NCBI GenBank assembly: GCA_030737875.1
Contig: CM060909.1
Span: forward strand, 30,587,659-30,651,658
Origin: Allium sativum
Taxonomy: Eukaryota; Streptophyta; Magnoliopsida; Asparagales; Amaryllidaceae
DNA: 64,000 nt
Reading direction: 5' to 3'
Shown: piece by piece, positions 48,975 through 61,566 of the stretch
Numbering within the stretch: position 1 is the first letter of the stretch
Layout: the number at the start of each line of letters is the position of its first letter
The notes under the pieces: generated by a model
Told to the model about the DNA's origin: nothing
The model's input: the letters and a program-made list of their open reading frames with translations, nothing else
Database searches by the model: none
Program-made: the position numbers and the translations under genes

Positions 48975-48978
48975 AATT

Positions 48979-51880
48979 TGTAACACCCCACCTCCGCTAG
49001 GGTCACTCTTTCGGGGGCACTAGCTTCTGGGGGGCGTTAGAACTAGGTAAGCATGCATAATGATATATCAAGGCAGAACAGGAACATAAATATATATATA
49101 TATATATATAAAACAGAGTAAGTGAGAATAAAACAGCGGAATATCTCAAACCATCTCAAAACAAGTCTAGTACATCATAAAGTCATTTGCCAAAATAAAT
49201 ATGTCTAGTACAACATAAACAGAAATACTGAAATACATAGTGCTATCCACAAAAATAAAAGTGATAAGCCATAGCGAGCTCAATATCCAGACATACATGA
49301 GCTATCCAGCGAACAAGCAAGCGATCCAAGCTAAGCACCACTGTTCCCTCCCTGAGAACCTGGGGGGGGGGGGGGAAACGGAAGAAAAGAAGCGAAAGAA
49401 AACAGGTCAGTCAAAAAGACTGGTAAGCCCTACTACGATCATTCTATAAACTAATAAAGCTAACATCATGATGGAAACTGAGATGAATATACTGGCAATA
49501 GATAAAGGTGTCATCACATAAAGGGGATTAAGATTTGCACCACAGTGTACTAGCAAACTAACATAACAGGTAATGATCCCTCAGTCCAAAACTTTGGCCC
49601 AATAGCAGGAGGTGACCTTGATACAAGGTCCAACCCAACGGTCTAATCGATCGGCTCCCTATAAACCTAACACGTCAAGTGTTGGTGTCCATACGGCCCA
49701 CATATGGTTGTAGTCAGACTGTGCTGGGTCCACCTTTGGGTGTATCAAGCCCTCGGGTGTCAACCCCAGACACCTAAGCAATAATGCACAGTCTAAACCT
49801 ACTGGTACCCGTGCCTCGAGTTTGTCCAACACCGAACTACGTGCACGTCCGTAGCCCGCCTGGACCCGCACCGCTGTACCACTCAGCCGTCGCTTTGGTC
49901 GCTTACATCAGTCCAGTAATCGTGCCCCGCCCTAGCCTAGCCTCTAGGGTTGTAAATGATACCAAACTGGGATTACTGCTGGAACAGACCACGTTGCTAG
50001 GGTTTTCTAAGAGGGTTAAGTGTGGTTTAACCCCTCACTAATCATGGATTAAATTAGCTAAGTGTAACCAACAGTTCACCACTTAACCCCATTCAATCCC
50101 TCGTATCCCCAAAATTGGTTAAGTATTAGTGGGCCGTGACTTAACCCTAATCATGAGGCATTAATTTAATTGTACCTTAACCTCTCACATTAGACTTTGT
50201 TGCGGTTACTAGTTAAGCCGGGCGGGTCCGGGTAGCTTCACACCACAACTTGTCTAACCTCGGGTCCCAGGTACACATGACCAACTTCTCACATTGGATC
50301 CTATTGTTTGTAGCAACTAGTTAAGCCGGTCGGTTCCGGGTAGGTTTACGCTACAAACTCAACCCAACCTCGAGTTGGCCACACATGTTTTCTAAGTGTC
50401 ATGTCCACTTTATTTCAAACCATAATTACAAGTTTAACTTGGGTAGACCTAACTTAATAGGTAAATTCCCAAGGGGTAGACCTAACTTAATAGGTAAATT
50501 CCCAATCTTATATTTTCATGTATTTTAAGTTTTACCCAAACCCCCCCCCCCCCCCCCAACGTCATTCTATCGCTTACATATTCGCCCTAACGCATAAGGG
50601 ATAGAAAGAGGGAACTTGGCACAACATACATGATAAATCTCACATATCATAATAGGCATGCATAACATGTTGGACTTGCATAACTTAGCATAGTGAACTT
50701 GCATAACTTGTTAAACTTCAAATCATGGTATACTGAACTTGCATAAACATGCATAACTTGTTAAACTTGCAAATCATGGCATAGTGAACTTGCATAAACA
50801 TGCATAACTTGTTAAACTTGCAAATCATGGCATAGTGAACATGCATAACTTATCAAACATGTGTAACATGGCATAGTGAACTCGCATAAGCATGCATAAC
50901 TTATTAAACATGCATAACATAGCATAGTGAACTCGCATAAGCATGCATAACTTATTAAACATGCATAACATAGCATAGTGAACTCGCATAGGCATGCATA
51001 ACTCATTAAACATACAAAAATCCCAACTTTCATCACATATTAACTTTAGAGTTTCTAAAGTGAAGGTAAGAGGGCTTACAAATATTATGAAGACACAAAT
51101 CCACTAATAAAGATTGAAAAGCCCTTTATGCAAGCATATAAAAACCCAAAACAAAGCTCCAATTAACAAAAATCCCAAAACTCTAGCTTTAGCAATTAAA
51201 GCTTGCAACTTGATGATGTATGCAAGCTAATGATCATTCATACAACTTAGAAAAGCTTGTATGAACATCAAAATCTTCTTAGAATAGATTTTTGAAGAGG
51301 GTGGAGGCTAGGGTTCTTAGGTGGAGGCCATTTGAGATTTCAATTTGACATAGTTTGGTTGCTAGAGTGAATAATGAGGCTTTAGGGTAGGATTAGGGGC
51401 TTATTTATAGAAGATTAGAGTGTTTTTAGCCCTAGGATTAACCCTAGGTTAGTTTAGGCCCGTCAGATTTAGGAATTCTCTAGAACCAAGCCACAAGACC
51501 AAGCCCAAATCAAAATGGTGCGCCAGGAAAAACTGCCTGGCTACCCCGTGTCGACAGGGCAGTTGACACCCTAAGACCCCTGTCGACATGCCTGTCGACA
51601 TGGGGGCCCTGGCGGGAATTTTCCCGCCTGACACCAATTAGCCCTAATCCTTGTTTTTAATTTGAAATTTAAATCTGTTTTTAGCATAGAAATTTCTGAA
51701 AACTTCAATGGGCCTTAACCGGGTCATACGGACTCCGATTTTCGAAAACTCGGACTCTATTTCGCGTATTTTTCCGAGACGAACGCAATGGCATAGCCCG
51801 TTTCCCTTGATTCAGATTTTAGAATTAAATTCTGCCTCGATTTATGTTATAACAGGTTATTGAAAATACGGGTTGTTACA
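48979..51880 (-). repeat. B right (5') LTR
   Basis: This 2,902-bp LTR runs from tgtaacaccccacctccgct to gggttgttaca and is uninterrupted. It contains the twin inverted repeats (50174-50381), the 51-bp array (about 50655-51012), a long C-run near 50540 and the reduced GTCGAC cluster. In the first hairpin the inner arm has become gttgcgg, which breaks one pair with ccacaac. Confidence 0.94.
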
Positions 51881-52370
51881 GACCTCATTCATGCATGAAC
51901 CCTGATCAGAGCTTCAAATCAGCGGTCCAACCTTCAATTTTACAGGGTTAAACCACGGTTTTTTATTTTTCTCTACTTCTCATTGTGTAATTCTTTCTGA
52001 TAATTTCATCTTTTGTATTGTTTTGAAAATAACAACTAAAATATTTCAGAAAATCATAACTGTTCCGACATTTAAACCATAAATTTTACCATTTCGTTCT
52101 AAAAGACATGTGTTTGTTTATGTCCTTGCCATTTTATTATATCATGCAATTTATTAATTTTAGTTTATAAATAGATTACTTTCAAACTTTATTATTCATT
52201 TGTTTGAGTACACATAAAACTTGATTATTCATATTTTCACTGTTAACAAGCATGTGCGGCTCTCGGTGGTTCGACCGGTCAGACATTCAAAACTTTGGAC
52301 CCTGAGTCCTCACGGTTTGACTCGCGGTCCGGTTTTAAAAACTATGCTTCAACCCCAAGCTTCTCTTTCC

Positions 52371-52378
52371 TATATAAG
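52371..52378 (+). promoter_or_regulatory. TATA-box candidate in LTR I
   Basis: tatataag lies in a pyrimidine-rich context, followed 20-60 bp later by CT-rich sequence and then by the purine-rich island. It is a plausible RNA polymerase II core promoter of the LTR. Inference from motif and position only. Confidence 0.3.
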
Positions 52379-52559
52379 CGTATACTTAGCGTCTCCATTT
52401 CTTTTCTTTCCAACTAGAATGAATTTTCTCTCTTCTACGGTTAAGTTCAAATCAAAAATAATTTTTCTAAGAATCCAAAATCTGTATCTACTCATATCGC
52501 TGAATCTGGTGCTTCGCATCGACATGCGTCATGTCATGTTTCATGAGATTACAGCCTGT

Positions 52560-53560
52560 GTTTTCAGATAGCATCGTCCAGGGAAGGGCATCGCCAGAGA
52601 TGGGGCGGAGCGCAGGAGTTAGGCATGAAGGGAGAGGCGGTTGCTGGTGGTTTCCGGCATGGGTTAGGCCGTGGACCCGTGGTGATGTATTCGAACGGTT
52701 AAAGGGAAATCAGCATGGTTGGGTAAGAATCAAAGATGCGGTTCCGACGCATTGAATGGTGGAAGGCGGATACAAGAAGGTTTCAGGAAAGCATACGGGA
52801 AGGGGACAGTGAAAATGGGTTTAGTTTCTGAAGTTTGTGAAGAGAGGACGTGGGGTATATGCATGTGCACATGCTGAAAGGTGGGGGAGAAAGCACGTTC
52901 AGGTTTGGGTGGAGATGGCGACATGAAGCGATGGAGCTGCGAAGGAGTAGCATGTTTTAAACAAACGGAAGTTGCGGTTTGTTTTGTTTCAAGCTGATAA
53001 ACAGGAATGAGGAGGCAGATGTGTGTGCTACGAAAGATCGGTGGAGGGGACGCCGATGAAGTGACGTTGGTTGGTGGTTGTACGGTGGTGAGAGGACGAG
53101 GAAATGAAGTGGTGAAAGCTTCAAATTGAATACAGGAGGAGTAAGGTGCTTTTTTATGGGAAAAGAAAGTGGAAGGAAGCAGCAAGAAGATGGGGAGCGA
53201 TACACGTGCGTGAAGGGATACGTGGAGAAGTGAGTTTGACTGGGAAGGGAGGAGAAATGATCTGGTATTCCATGTGGGTTGAAAGGCGAGAGCAAGTAGC
53301 AGGTGGGGTAAGTGAAGTGCGGGAGGAGGAATAAGGCACAGAAGCTTCGGGCATGGCGTGTAAAAAGGAAGAGGATTTACCGAAACAAGAATAGTTGGGA
53401 AGATGGAACTTTTACGAGCAGTACATGGTTGTTGACGTGGGCTTTAAAGGAGTCATTTGGGCTTTTGGAAATTAAGGTTGGGAAAAAAAGAAAAAGAAAA
53501 AGAAAAGAAGAGAGAAGAAAAAGAAAAACATGGGTTGGTAGATTTTAAACTTGGAGAGTG
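52560..53560. other. Purine/G-rich island in LTR I
   Basis: About 1 kb is much richer in G and A on the + strand than the flanks. It has overlapping open frames on both strands, the longest at 52730-53185 (- strand, 151 codons, rich in Pro, Ser, Thr and His). None has a recognisable domain, and the frames overlap each other on opposite strands. It does not visibly match the islands of E or D. Confidence 0.4.
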
Positions 53561-55952
53561 TGAGTTGTTTACTCAGCAGCATGGAACGAAATGGACAGTA
53601 GGTAGTAATTATTATATTGTGCCAAATCCTTCCCTTTTAGAATGCCTAATCCATTGAAAATGTGATCCATTGGTGTAGCATCCAATTAACGGTCTAATAG
53701 ACACATTTTAAGGTATATAAACTATTAGGATTTTTTTCCGCCTAATCAATGGATTGGTATTTAATTAACGATAACATAATGTAATTAGAAATAAATAAGA
53801 CTTTTATTTAATAGTGTATATTTAATAATAATCGTAACATGTTGGTACGTTATCAGAATCGAATAAAACAAAAGACACTGGAATCATGGTGACAAGTAGA
53901 ATGCTCAAGAACAGTTTAAACGGATTTGGGAGCAGCTGAAATATTGGTTAAATTAAACATTGTTTAATTTAATCACAACCAGACCATTTCAACAGCGTTA
54001 AATGGAATCAAGGTGAGTTAAACTCACTCAGTTCTCCCACTTATATTTTATATAAGTCGGGTTTATTATTTGTATGCTATGTTTTGCTAGTTGTTGGTTA
54101 GTTTGATGATTGTTTGAGTGTTTATGTCTATTATTTAAATTAACCGTTCGTTTAATTTAAATGAAATGACATCGTCATTTTTAACAATTATTTCCAATAA
54201 AGGTAACTTACCTTGTTGGTTACGTTTATAATAATATAAACATATTGGATGCTTGAATTATTACTATTAGTTGACCACTATCTATTGAATTGATTATTAT
54301 CTGCATATGATCATTATATGATCTGTTTAACCCATGTGATTGGATTATTGGTTTGGTTATTGATTGTTGAATCCAAATTCAACATTTTCTTTGGTATTAA
54401 CCAATGGGTGATATTAGTTGATAAATTTATAGTAGATGGCCAAATATACATTGTTTATAAAGATTGATTTACCGTTTGGTAAATCGGTAGAAATGAAATT
54501 ATAAAAATTTATTTTATAACTGAATATAGATTTCAAATATATTATTTCAAATGAAGTTTTTAATGGAAATAAACCAACCACATTTACATATGGATTGTTT
54601 TAACCACCAATCACCTTCTTGTACCAAAATCTACCGTGTGTGAAGCACGTGCCTCATCTAAATTATTAAATGATGTATAAAGTTATTTCTTATATTACTA
54701 AGATCGTTAATAAAGTGAGCAGGGATCAAGATAACGATTAATAACCGAGATTAGTTGTTTTTAATGAAATTATGTTGGATTGATTATTACTTATTTAATA
54801 ATAATCAAATGGGATTATTTAAATTAGTTAAATTAATTTAAATGGAAAGACGAAATAAGATTTGATTAATGAGTTAAGCATGTTTAAAATTGACCAAGCC
54901 AACTCTTTTAACGGAAATTGATTATTAAATTAAATTAACTTGTGCCGATTAATCTAATAGAATAATTTAGCGAATGGTGTTTAACTTAATAAGATTTAAA
55001 AAGGAAATTTGATATTTATTCCAGTTAATAATAATTTAAAGGGATTTCTTCTTAAATAAAGTCCATTTAAGTAAATCAGAATGGGAGATGAAATATAAGT
55101 GAATTTCAAAGAGAGTTTATAAATGGATTTACATTTAAACCGAGTTTGCCAAATTAAGTTATAAAAGGATTTTAAGCAAGTACGATAACCTTAAAGTAAA
55201 AGATAGTATTTGAAAGACATTAAGATGAAAAAGGGATTTGAAATTAAACCAGAGTTATATAAACGAGTTTATAAAAAAAGATGGGTAGGTAAAGCGTTAA
55301 TTTAAAATAATGTTACTTAATAATGATATTAAGTGAAATTGATGAGATTTAAAATAAGATCTCCCAGAACAAATGATTGAAAGTGGTTAGAAAATGATTC
55401 TTGTAATTGAATTTGGTAGAGGATCGAGTAGTGGGATTCGTAATAAAAATCCAGATAATGAACAAATAATTTAAAGATGTTAAAGTATAAAAGATAAGGT
55501 GTTATTAATCATTTACTAAATCTATAAATATAGTAACATTAATCTATTTAAAATGGGGAGATTTCAAAAGTAAGGAGGTTTATAAAACTGTATGTTAAAT
55601 AAAAGAAGGTAATGGTAATTGTTGGTATTAGAATGAATATAAGTTTTTAAATTACAATTCATATTTATCTTAAGGTAAGAATGTTGCTGATCAAGGTCTG
55701 AGAGGTAATTTGAATACCCCAACTTGAACGACTTCAGGATTATCGAAAGATGATATTAGTTGTAATGGTAAAAATGTTAGAAGAGATTTATTTTGAGAAT
55801 ATATAATGTAACGTCATTTGAAAGATTTTAGGATAGATAATGAGATTTCAAAAATGTATAGGAAATAAAAGAATTTGAAAAAATGCATATGGACATTTCC
55901 AAATTAGCGGAAGGAAAAGGGGCTTGAGTATATGAAATGAAATTTCCATAGT

Positions 55953-58190
55953 TATAACGAACCGGAAAATTCGATGCTCGAATTTTCGACACAAATATAT
56001 CTTTTGTCTAAACTCAAGTACCGAAAATCCAGAATGTTAAAGAAAGAAGTTAGAGGGCGAGAAAAGATAAGATAGAAAGATTAGAATAGAAGAAAAAGAA
56101 GAAGAACAACTCACATCGCAGCGGGATAAAATATAATACAGAAATAACACTTTATTGAAAATTTGAAATAATACTTACAATTCATCAGAGTACAGCGGCC
56201 ATTTAATCTATCTGGACAGTTATAATAGTCTGTCCTCATATTCAACACACAGCAAAATAATATCTATATGATACGTCTGAACTCCTCCATCTTGTCTCCT
56301 GAAGTCCATATCATCTTACCCTGAACCTGTAAACTCGGTCAGACCCAACTCGGTCTGACCCGAGCATTACAAACGCCACAGGTCAGTCTGGTGAACCAGC
56401 ATGAGAAGAATCCACTAAATTATTGGTATCATCCATCTTTATTTTAAAGTTAAAAATCTTTTTCGAAAGAAAAGGATAATCGTAAGACCAGCCCACACAT
56501 AAACACGGATGGTTTTTACCTTACGATAACCCAAAACATTTTTGAAATCAATATCTCTTCTGATATTATAATAGTGACTAAATAAAAATAAATAGAATCT
56601 AGCAGAACGCTTGCATCTCACGCTCTAAATATTTAGTATACAATCAAAACCGCGGGCACTTACTGGATATTGGATTTCCAACTATGACAAGGTATGGAAA
56701 CCACCTTCTGATAGTGAATCTCTAGAGAGGAATACACTGGGTTCAACAAGAACGTCTTGCAACCCGGCCCACACATGACCGACCACTCATTTCTCTTGAG
56801 TGTATCAAATATATTGTCACCTACGGTTGCTAGCAACATAACCATTCCCGGGAGATACAGAAGCGAAAAGAAATAACAAATATGAATATTCTCTAGATGG
56901 TGACAATACACCCTAATGGGTGCGACCCACATAGCCATGCTGCCTGCCCGATTTTTGTCATTTCCCGGTTGTGAGGCTTGAGGTCGTAACGTATCTTTTG
57001 ACAGATCACTCCTTCGTTTACTTTGAATGCCACATCGTCATACCCGCCAAATCACAAATTGATTTCCCCAAAAAATACCATTCGTTTAAAGCTAAGAGAA
57101 ATGAATTCCTCTGCTACCAATGTAAGTACGTTTGAAGAGATCAACTTACGTGATCTATTAGGTATACTCTGTCAGACATTCGTCCATTTACGTTGTCCTG
57201 GGACTGGACAAACCGAAGGCACTCTCCTACCGTATCCTAGGAATCACCCTATGGATCAGTAGCGAGTATTCCTTGCAATCCGTTGATTTCAACCACGACA
57301 GGATCACCATCAAAATTTCTTCGGGCGCGACTCTAAAGAATTCGACAAGTAGCCCTTTCGCTTATGAAGATCCACGGTCTTCACTGCTTCATCTTCAATC
57401 CGTATATTCTACGTTTCGTATAAGTTAGTTCGAAATGGTTTTCGAATAAATTCGATCCCGGTCTTTCCGTACTAACCATCGTATAGGCAAATTTGATAGT
57501 CGGTTATTTAACTATCAAATAAAACAACCATTCATCCATAAAAGAAAATGAAATTTACTGATTCAATATTCATTCCCATTTTAGCCGCTTTTTGATTAAC
57601 TATTTATTAATTCAAAACTTCTCCATTTTTCCAATAAATGGAACTCTCGTTCTCTTCTTATACATATATATATATATATATATATATAAGAATATTTAAA
57701 ATCCCCTTTCATCTTTAAAATCCCTTTTAAGCATGTATTACTCATTTCAGTCATTAGTCTCTAACCTTAAACTAGTAAGAGAATAATTTCCTTAACTCCA
57801 TTTCTAAAATTCTAATGAATAAAAATTTCAAATATTATTTAACACTTAAATGAGATATTTATCCCAACTCATATCCATTACAAGTATTTTCCAAATATGA
57901 TATCAAAACGTTTACTACTACCAGTATCCAATATTTCATAGATATAATTTGCAAAACGGTTTGCTAAATATTTATTTATTTCTAAATTGGAACAGAAATT
58001 TTCTTAAAATGATATCATTTCATTAATCAACTCAAATTTTTGGTTTAACCTTTGTAAAACCAAGTTTTTCACAAGTAATCTTTATAAACACTTTAAAAGG
58101 TTATTACCACTCATTTCAGCTTTGTTTCAATAAACTGCATTCTATATTAAATACGGATATAGTATCATTTGTAAATTCCTTACTATTAAT
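55953..58190 (-). mobile_element. Element J: E-family LTR, reversed, part 1
   Basis: It begins tataacgaaccgg, the reverse complement of an E-type LTR end with one change from tgtaac. Reversed landmarks include the AATAAA (56151-56156), cttacgataaccc (56521-56533), gggagatacagaagcg (56850), actatcaaataaaac (57510) and others matching E 8560-9120 and 22990-23835. It interrupts LTR I and is itself interrupted by the CACTA transposon. No coding sequence. Confidence 0.78.
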
Positions 58191-58199
58191 CACTACAAC

Positions 58200-58405
58200 A
58201 AAAAACACTTTTCGCAACAGGCGATATCTGTTGCAATAGACCTATTGCAACAGGCCTACGCCCGTTGGTATAGCCGAAGTTGCTAAAAGTCTGCAACATT
58301 TTCTGCCCGTTGCAATAAGATGTTGCGATATACTTTTTTGCAACAGACTTTTGCTGTTGCAACAGATCATTTTGCAACAGTATATGCCTGTTGCAATAGA
58401 TCCAT
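58200..58405. repeat. CACTA left subterminal repeats
   Basis: About ten copies of a gcaaca(g/t) or tgttgcaa motif occur in both orientations within 200 bp. Such motifs are typical transposase-binding repeats of CACTA ends. Confidence 0.82.
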
Positions 58406-58659
58406 AAATCTATTAAAAAAAATATCACAGATTATAGATATTACATGTTAAATATATTCGTTTTAGTAATATTGTACATCACAAAATGAAATAAACAAAT
58501 AAAAAATTTATTTTAACAAAGTTTTAATAGTACAAACAATTACAACAAAAATTTCTACAATTTTCATACACTATTCATGTATAACAATTTTTTCTCTCAC
58601 ACAACACATTTTTTTCGAATAGCTTGTGTTGTTGTATTGGCAGCATCTGGAACCGTGCA

Positions 58660-58810
58660 AATCTCCTTCAGTCTCTTTTTCATCTCATCGAGCTCTTGCA
58701 TCTTGGTGACGTCATTGTCAGGATGGTTCGCCATGTCTACATCAGTGTCGATGTATGTAAGTCTCTTCGGGGATTTCACCACCATACACCGCATGCTCTT
58801 CATCCTCCAT
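58660..58810 (-). pseudogene. Captured exon of a nuclear poly(A)-binding protein (PABN-like)
   Basis: On the - strand, an ATG at 58810 opens MEDEEHAVYGGEIPEE, which matches the characteristic start of plant PABN proteins (EEHEVYGGEIPE style). After a frame change near 58760, another frame gives DTDVDMAN and then KMQELDEMKKRLKEI (ending at 58660), matching the acidic region and coiled-coil start of the same family. The family binds poly(A) tails in the nucleus and controls tail length. Here only the N-terminal part remains, frameshifted and without the RNA-recognition domain, inside a CACTA element. It is a transduplicated fragment, not a functional gene. Identification rests on recognised family motifs and was not searched. 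Confidence 0.68.
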
Positions 58811-58968
58811 TGGTGCTTCAGGAGTAATTTATTTATATTTCTCTAATGCCATATTTTGTTGAGACCAGAGAAAAGCATGTTTAAAATTCTAATTTACTCA
58901 ATAGAGTATATGATGTAAATCATACATCCATTATTATACATAATTTGCATTAAATTGAATTCACATAC

Positions 58969-59026
58969 CTCGTTCGCTCATAGTAGTGCCAAGTAATGGG
59001 ATCGGTAATTGAAGTTGCTGCTTCAA
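58969..59026 (-). other. Exon-like segment in CACTA interior
   Basis: On the - strand a 58-bp segment is bounded by a good acceptor (cttgtttcag) and donor (ag|gtatgtg). It lies upstream of the PABN-like fragment and could be an upstream or 5'-UTR exon of the captured gene. A further open stretch at about 59099-59235 (- strand, rich in Pro, Ser and Val) may be another piece. I could not identify either. Confidence 0.28.
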
Positions 59027-59239
59027 CTGAAACAAGTAGTTTTGGCGTTAGATTCACTTGTGCTTCAAAGAATCTAGACTGCCATCATCAGACAACAAAA
59101 AACTAAGTAAGATTAGAATTCTCAGTAGTAGAGGCAGAAGGTATGACACCAATAGAAGGCATAACAGACACAATAACAGTAGGACTAATAGCAGGTATCT
59201 GAGTAACATTTGGCTGATGAGCATGATTCAGATTTATCA

Positions 59240-61250
59240 TATTTCAATTTCCGACTTATGTTTAACTTGTAACAAATAAACTACTAATTCTGGCTATTAA
59301 TTCCGACTCATTGTATTTTAATTGCATTCTTACAGACCTACAGTTTTACAAAATAATTATGCAGTAGATTTACAGGTTATTAAATTTACCAGAATTCCTT
59401 ATTCTATCTTCATTCCAGGATCTCATAATATAATAACATGCTTGCAAACTTACAGTTTAACAAAGAACTATACTTTTCAAGAACACGGTACTTAACAACG
59501 CTAAACTAGATAAGCAGTGATCAAAGAATCGTGCATGAAACAAGAATGGTCAAACATTCCAAAAAGTAATAATATTAACCTCCAAGTTCTATTAAGAAAA
59601 AAAATTAACAAAACATATGCAGTTTAAATCATACACTCGCAGTTAGAACTGCAAATTATTTGCATTTTACATTGTAAATATTTGCGATTTTAAGCATATG
59701 GTACTTTGCTTTGCTGTAATAGTAATAAAAACTGATCTTTTTTTAAACTTGTTTTGGTGGACCATGGTACTCGTTCTCTGGACGAGTATTCAGTTACATA
59801 GGAACAGTCAGTACAAGAGAACAAGCAACTCCACTATCCTAAAATAGCAAGAAAAGATGGAAGAGCACGGCACTGAGGCATGTCTCTTATATTTGGAATT
59901 GTCTTCTGGCAAGTTACTAACCTTAACTAATTACTAACTTAAACTGGTAAAAAAGTATATGCTCAGTGATTCAGTGAATCGTTTTCATTTTTCAGTAACA
60001 ATTATATATTCATATTTATAAAAAAGTTAACAACATCAATCCTATTTCCAACAACAATCATGTGATTCATATTTATACTTAAAAATAAAATTCATAAAAA
60101 AAACTTACATTTCAGAAAACCAACAAAAGTAATAGCATAGGTTACAGTAGAGCACAGAGCACGATATAGTTGGCTGGCCAAATTAGGTCAGACTTCGATT
60201 TGGGGCTGCAACCATCGCTGAAGTCTGGTGGCGCCCAACAGGAGAAGTTCTGTTGGATGAAGCAGAGGAGTTCGATTTGTTTAGAAAAAGAAAGAGCCTT
60301 GTGCTGGAAGATTTGGTAGATCTGCCACCATTACTACTTCCTGAATTCACAATTGATCGGCTGAATGCGAATTAAGGTCTCATTTCTCTCCTTCGACAAT
60401 TCGTCAGTACATCCGGCTGCGTTTGTCTCACTCGAGAATTCACCGCTGCTTGTACTCATTACCAGATCCGTCCTTCTCAGCATTGATAGCAACCGAAATC
60501 AAAAAATAATAATTAAAGAATAAGTTTGGGAATTTAGGGTTTAGAAGGATAAATGGGGAATGGGTAAAAGTTAGAAAAGAGGTGGGGAGAAAGATGATGC
60601 TGCAGAATTATAAGGTTGGAGCCAAAAAATTTTACCGATGGAGCCAAAATTTCAATGGAACCGCCAAAATTTCAATGGAGGAGCCAAAACGAGTGGTGGA
60701 GCGAAGCTGCGAAAGTTAAGGGCTGGGGCATATAAACTCATAATTTTATATGTCAAAATTATTTATTAATTATTAACTTTCAAAATATTAAATAAAATTA
60801 AGGAAATTTAATTATTTAATTTTTATAAAAAAATATTAAATATAATTATTAAGCATATTACTTATTAATTAAATATCTTTTAATTTATTACAAAAGTAAT
60901 TATAAACTATTACTAATTAAATATATTAATTATTAGTTTCGAATATTACTTTTAATTATTTAACTATAATGATTAATTATTGAAATATAACTCATTATTT
61001 GTTTGATTTTTACTTCGTGACTATAATTTATTTATTTGGAATTAAAGCATTTAGATTTGAAGCCAAAAAAGCAGGGTAGACTAAAAAGTTAGTTATTAAT
61101 TAAAAATATTTTAATTACATTTAATTGTCAGTTGTTTTACTTCTCAATTATAATCGAATATTAATTGTTAAATACAATGTATTATGTTTAATTTATTAAT
61201 TATTTAATATTTGTTGTTAAAAAGCAAGTGGCTTTACTTGTTGCAAAAAA
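59240..61250. other. CACTA interior, mostly unassigned
   Basis: About 2 kb of AT-rich DNA. At 60190-60500 there is a GC-richer segment with an open - strand frame rich in Ser, Thr and Asn that could be captured coding or leader sequence. 60600-60720 has repeated ggagccaaaa words. I recognise nothing in the rest. Confidence 0.35.
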
Positions 61251-61254
61251 ATTA

Positions 61255-61550
61255 CAGTTATCGCAACTGGTGAAAACAGTTGCTAAATATATATTTTTTG
61301 TAACTGGTTTGAAAGTGTAGTTGCAAATAATATGTCTATTGCAACAGGAATGAAAGAGTTGTTGCTAAAAGTATGTTTTCGCAACAGGCATGAAAGCGCT
61401 GTTGCGAAAAATATACTTTTCGCAACAGGAAGGAAAAGCCTGTTGCTAAATCTTATATATTGCAACAGGTACGAAAGGCCTGTTGCTAAATATCATTTAC
61501 TGCAACTGACATTTGAGGCCTGTTGCAAATAGCTAGTTGCAATAGGGTAT
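61255..61550. repeat. CACTA right subterminal repeats
   Basis: Units of about 40-60 bp carry tgcaacaggnatgaaag and cctgttgctaaa in repeated order, mirroring the left end. The open frames on both strands here are products of the repeat. Confidence 0.82.
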
Positions 61551-61566
61551 TTTTCTTGTAGTGAAT

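Larger units (their letters stand above)
29159..51880 (-). mobile_element. Element B: full-length Tekay-type chromovirus
   Basis: It has a left (3') LTR at 29159-29848 plus 41551-43786, split by A; an internal region at 43787-48978; and a right (5') LTR at 48979-51880. The target duplication gacct is at 29154-29158 and 51881-51885. PBS, polypurine tract and one gag-pol frame are in canonical order on the - strand, the frame broken by two in-frame stops. About twenty substitutions between its LTRs are visible by eye, making it older than A. It lies in LTR I. Confidence 0.95.
51886..55952 (+). mobile_element. Element I: E-family LTR, part 2
   Basis: This continues LTR I after the second gacct. 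It matches the E LTR in order: ggtgagttaaactcactcag (54013), ggtaacttacct (54202), ataatataaacatat and the ctgagaggtaa segment near 55695. It is broken at 55952 by J about 700 bp before the LTR should end, with atagt (55948-55952) as the expected target duplication. The visible LTR totals about 5.2 kb. It is AT-rich and non-coding except for the purine-rich island. Confidence 0.75.
58191..61563 (-). mobile_element. CACTA (En/Spm-type) transposon, non-autonomous
   Basis: The left end cactacaacaaaaaacac and the right end (reverse complement cactacaagaaaaatac) are classical CACTA termini. They are flanked by the 3-bp duplication aat (58188-58190 and 61564-61566). Total length is 3,373 bp. Both ends carry clusters of ttgcaacag-type subterminal repeats. 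No transposase frame is present, so an autonomous relative must supply it. The interior holds a captured host-gene fragment (58660-58810), exon-like pieces and AT-rich sequence. Strand is given by the captured fragment. Confidence 0.93.

Noticed and set aside
52730..53185. 151-codon frame on the - strand of LTR I
   Set aside because: It is Pro/Ser/Thr-rich and overlapped by other frames on both strands in a purine-biased island. It has no recognisable domain or intron signals.
58577..58846. 89-codon + strand frame in the CACTA element
   Set aside because: It is the antisense shadow of the PABN-like fragment on the - strand.
61283..61532. Frames on both strands at the CACTA right end
   Set aside because: They are translations of the subterminal repeats.
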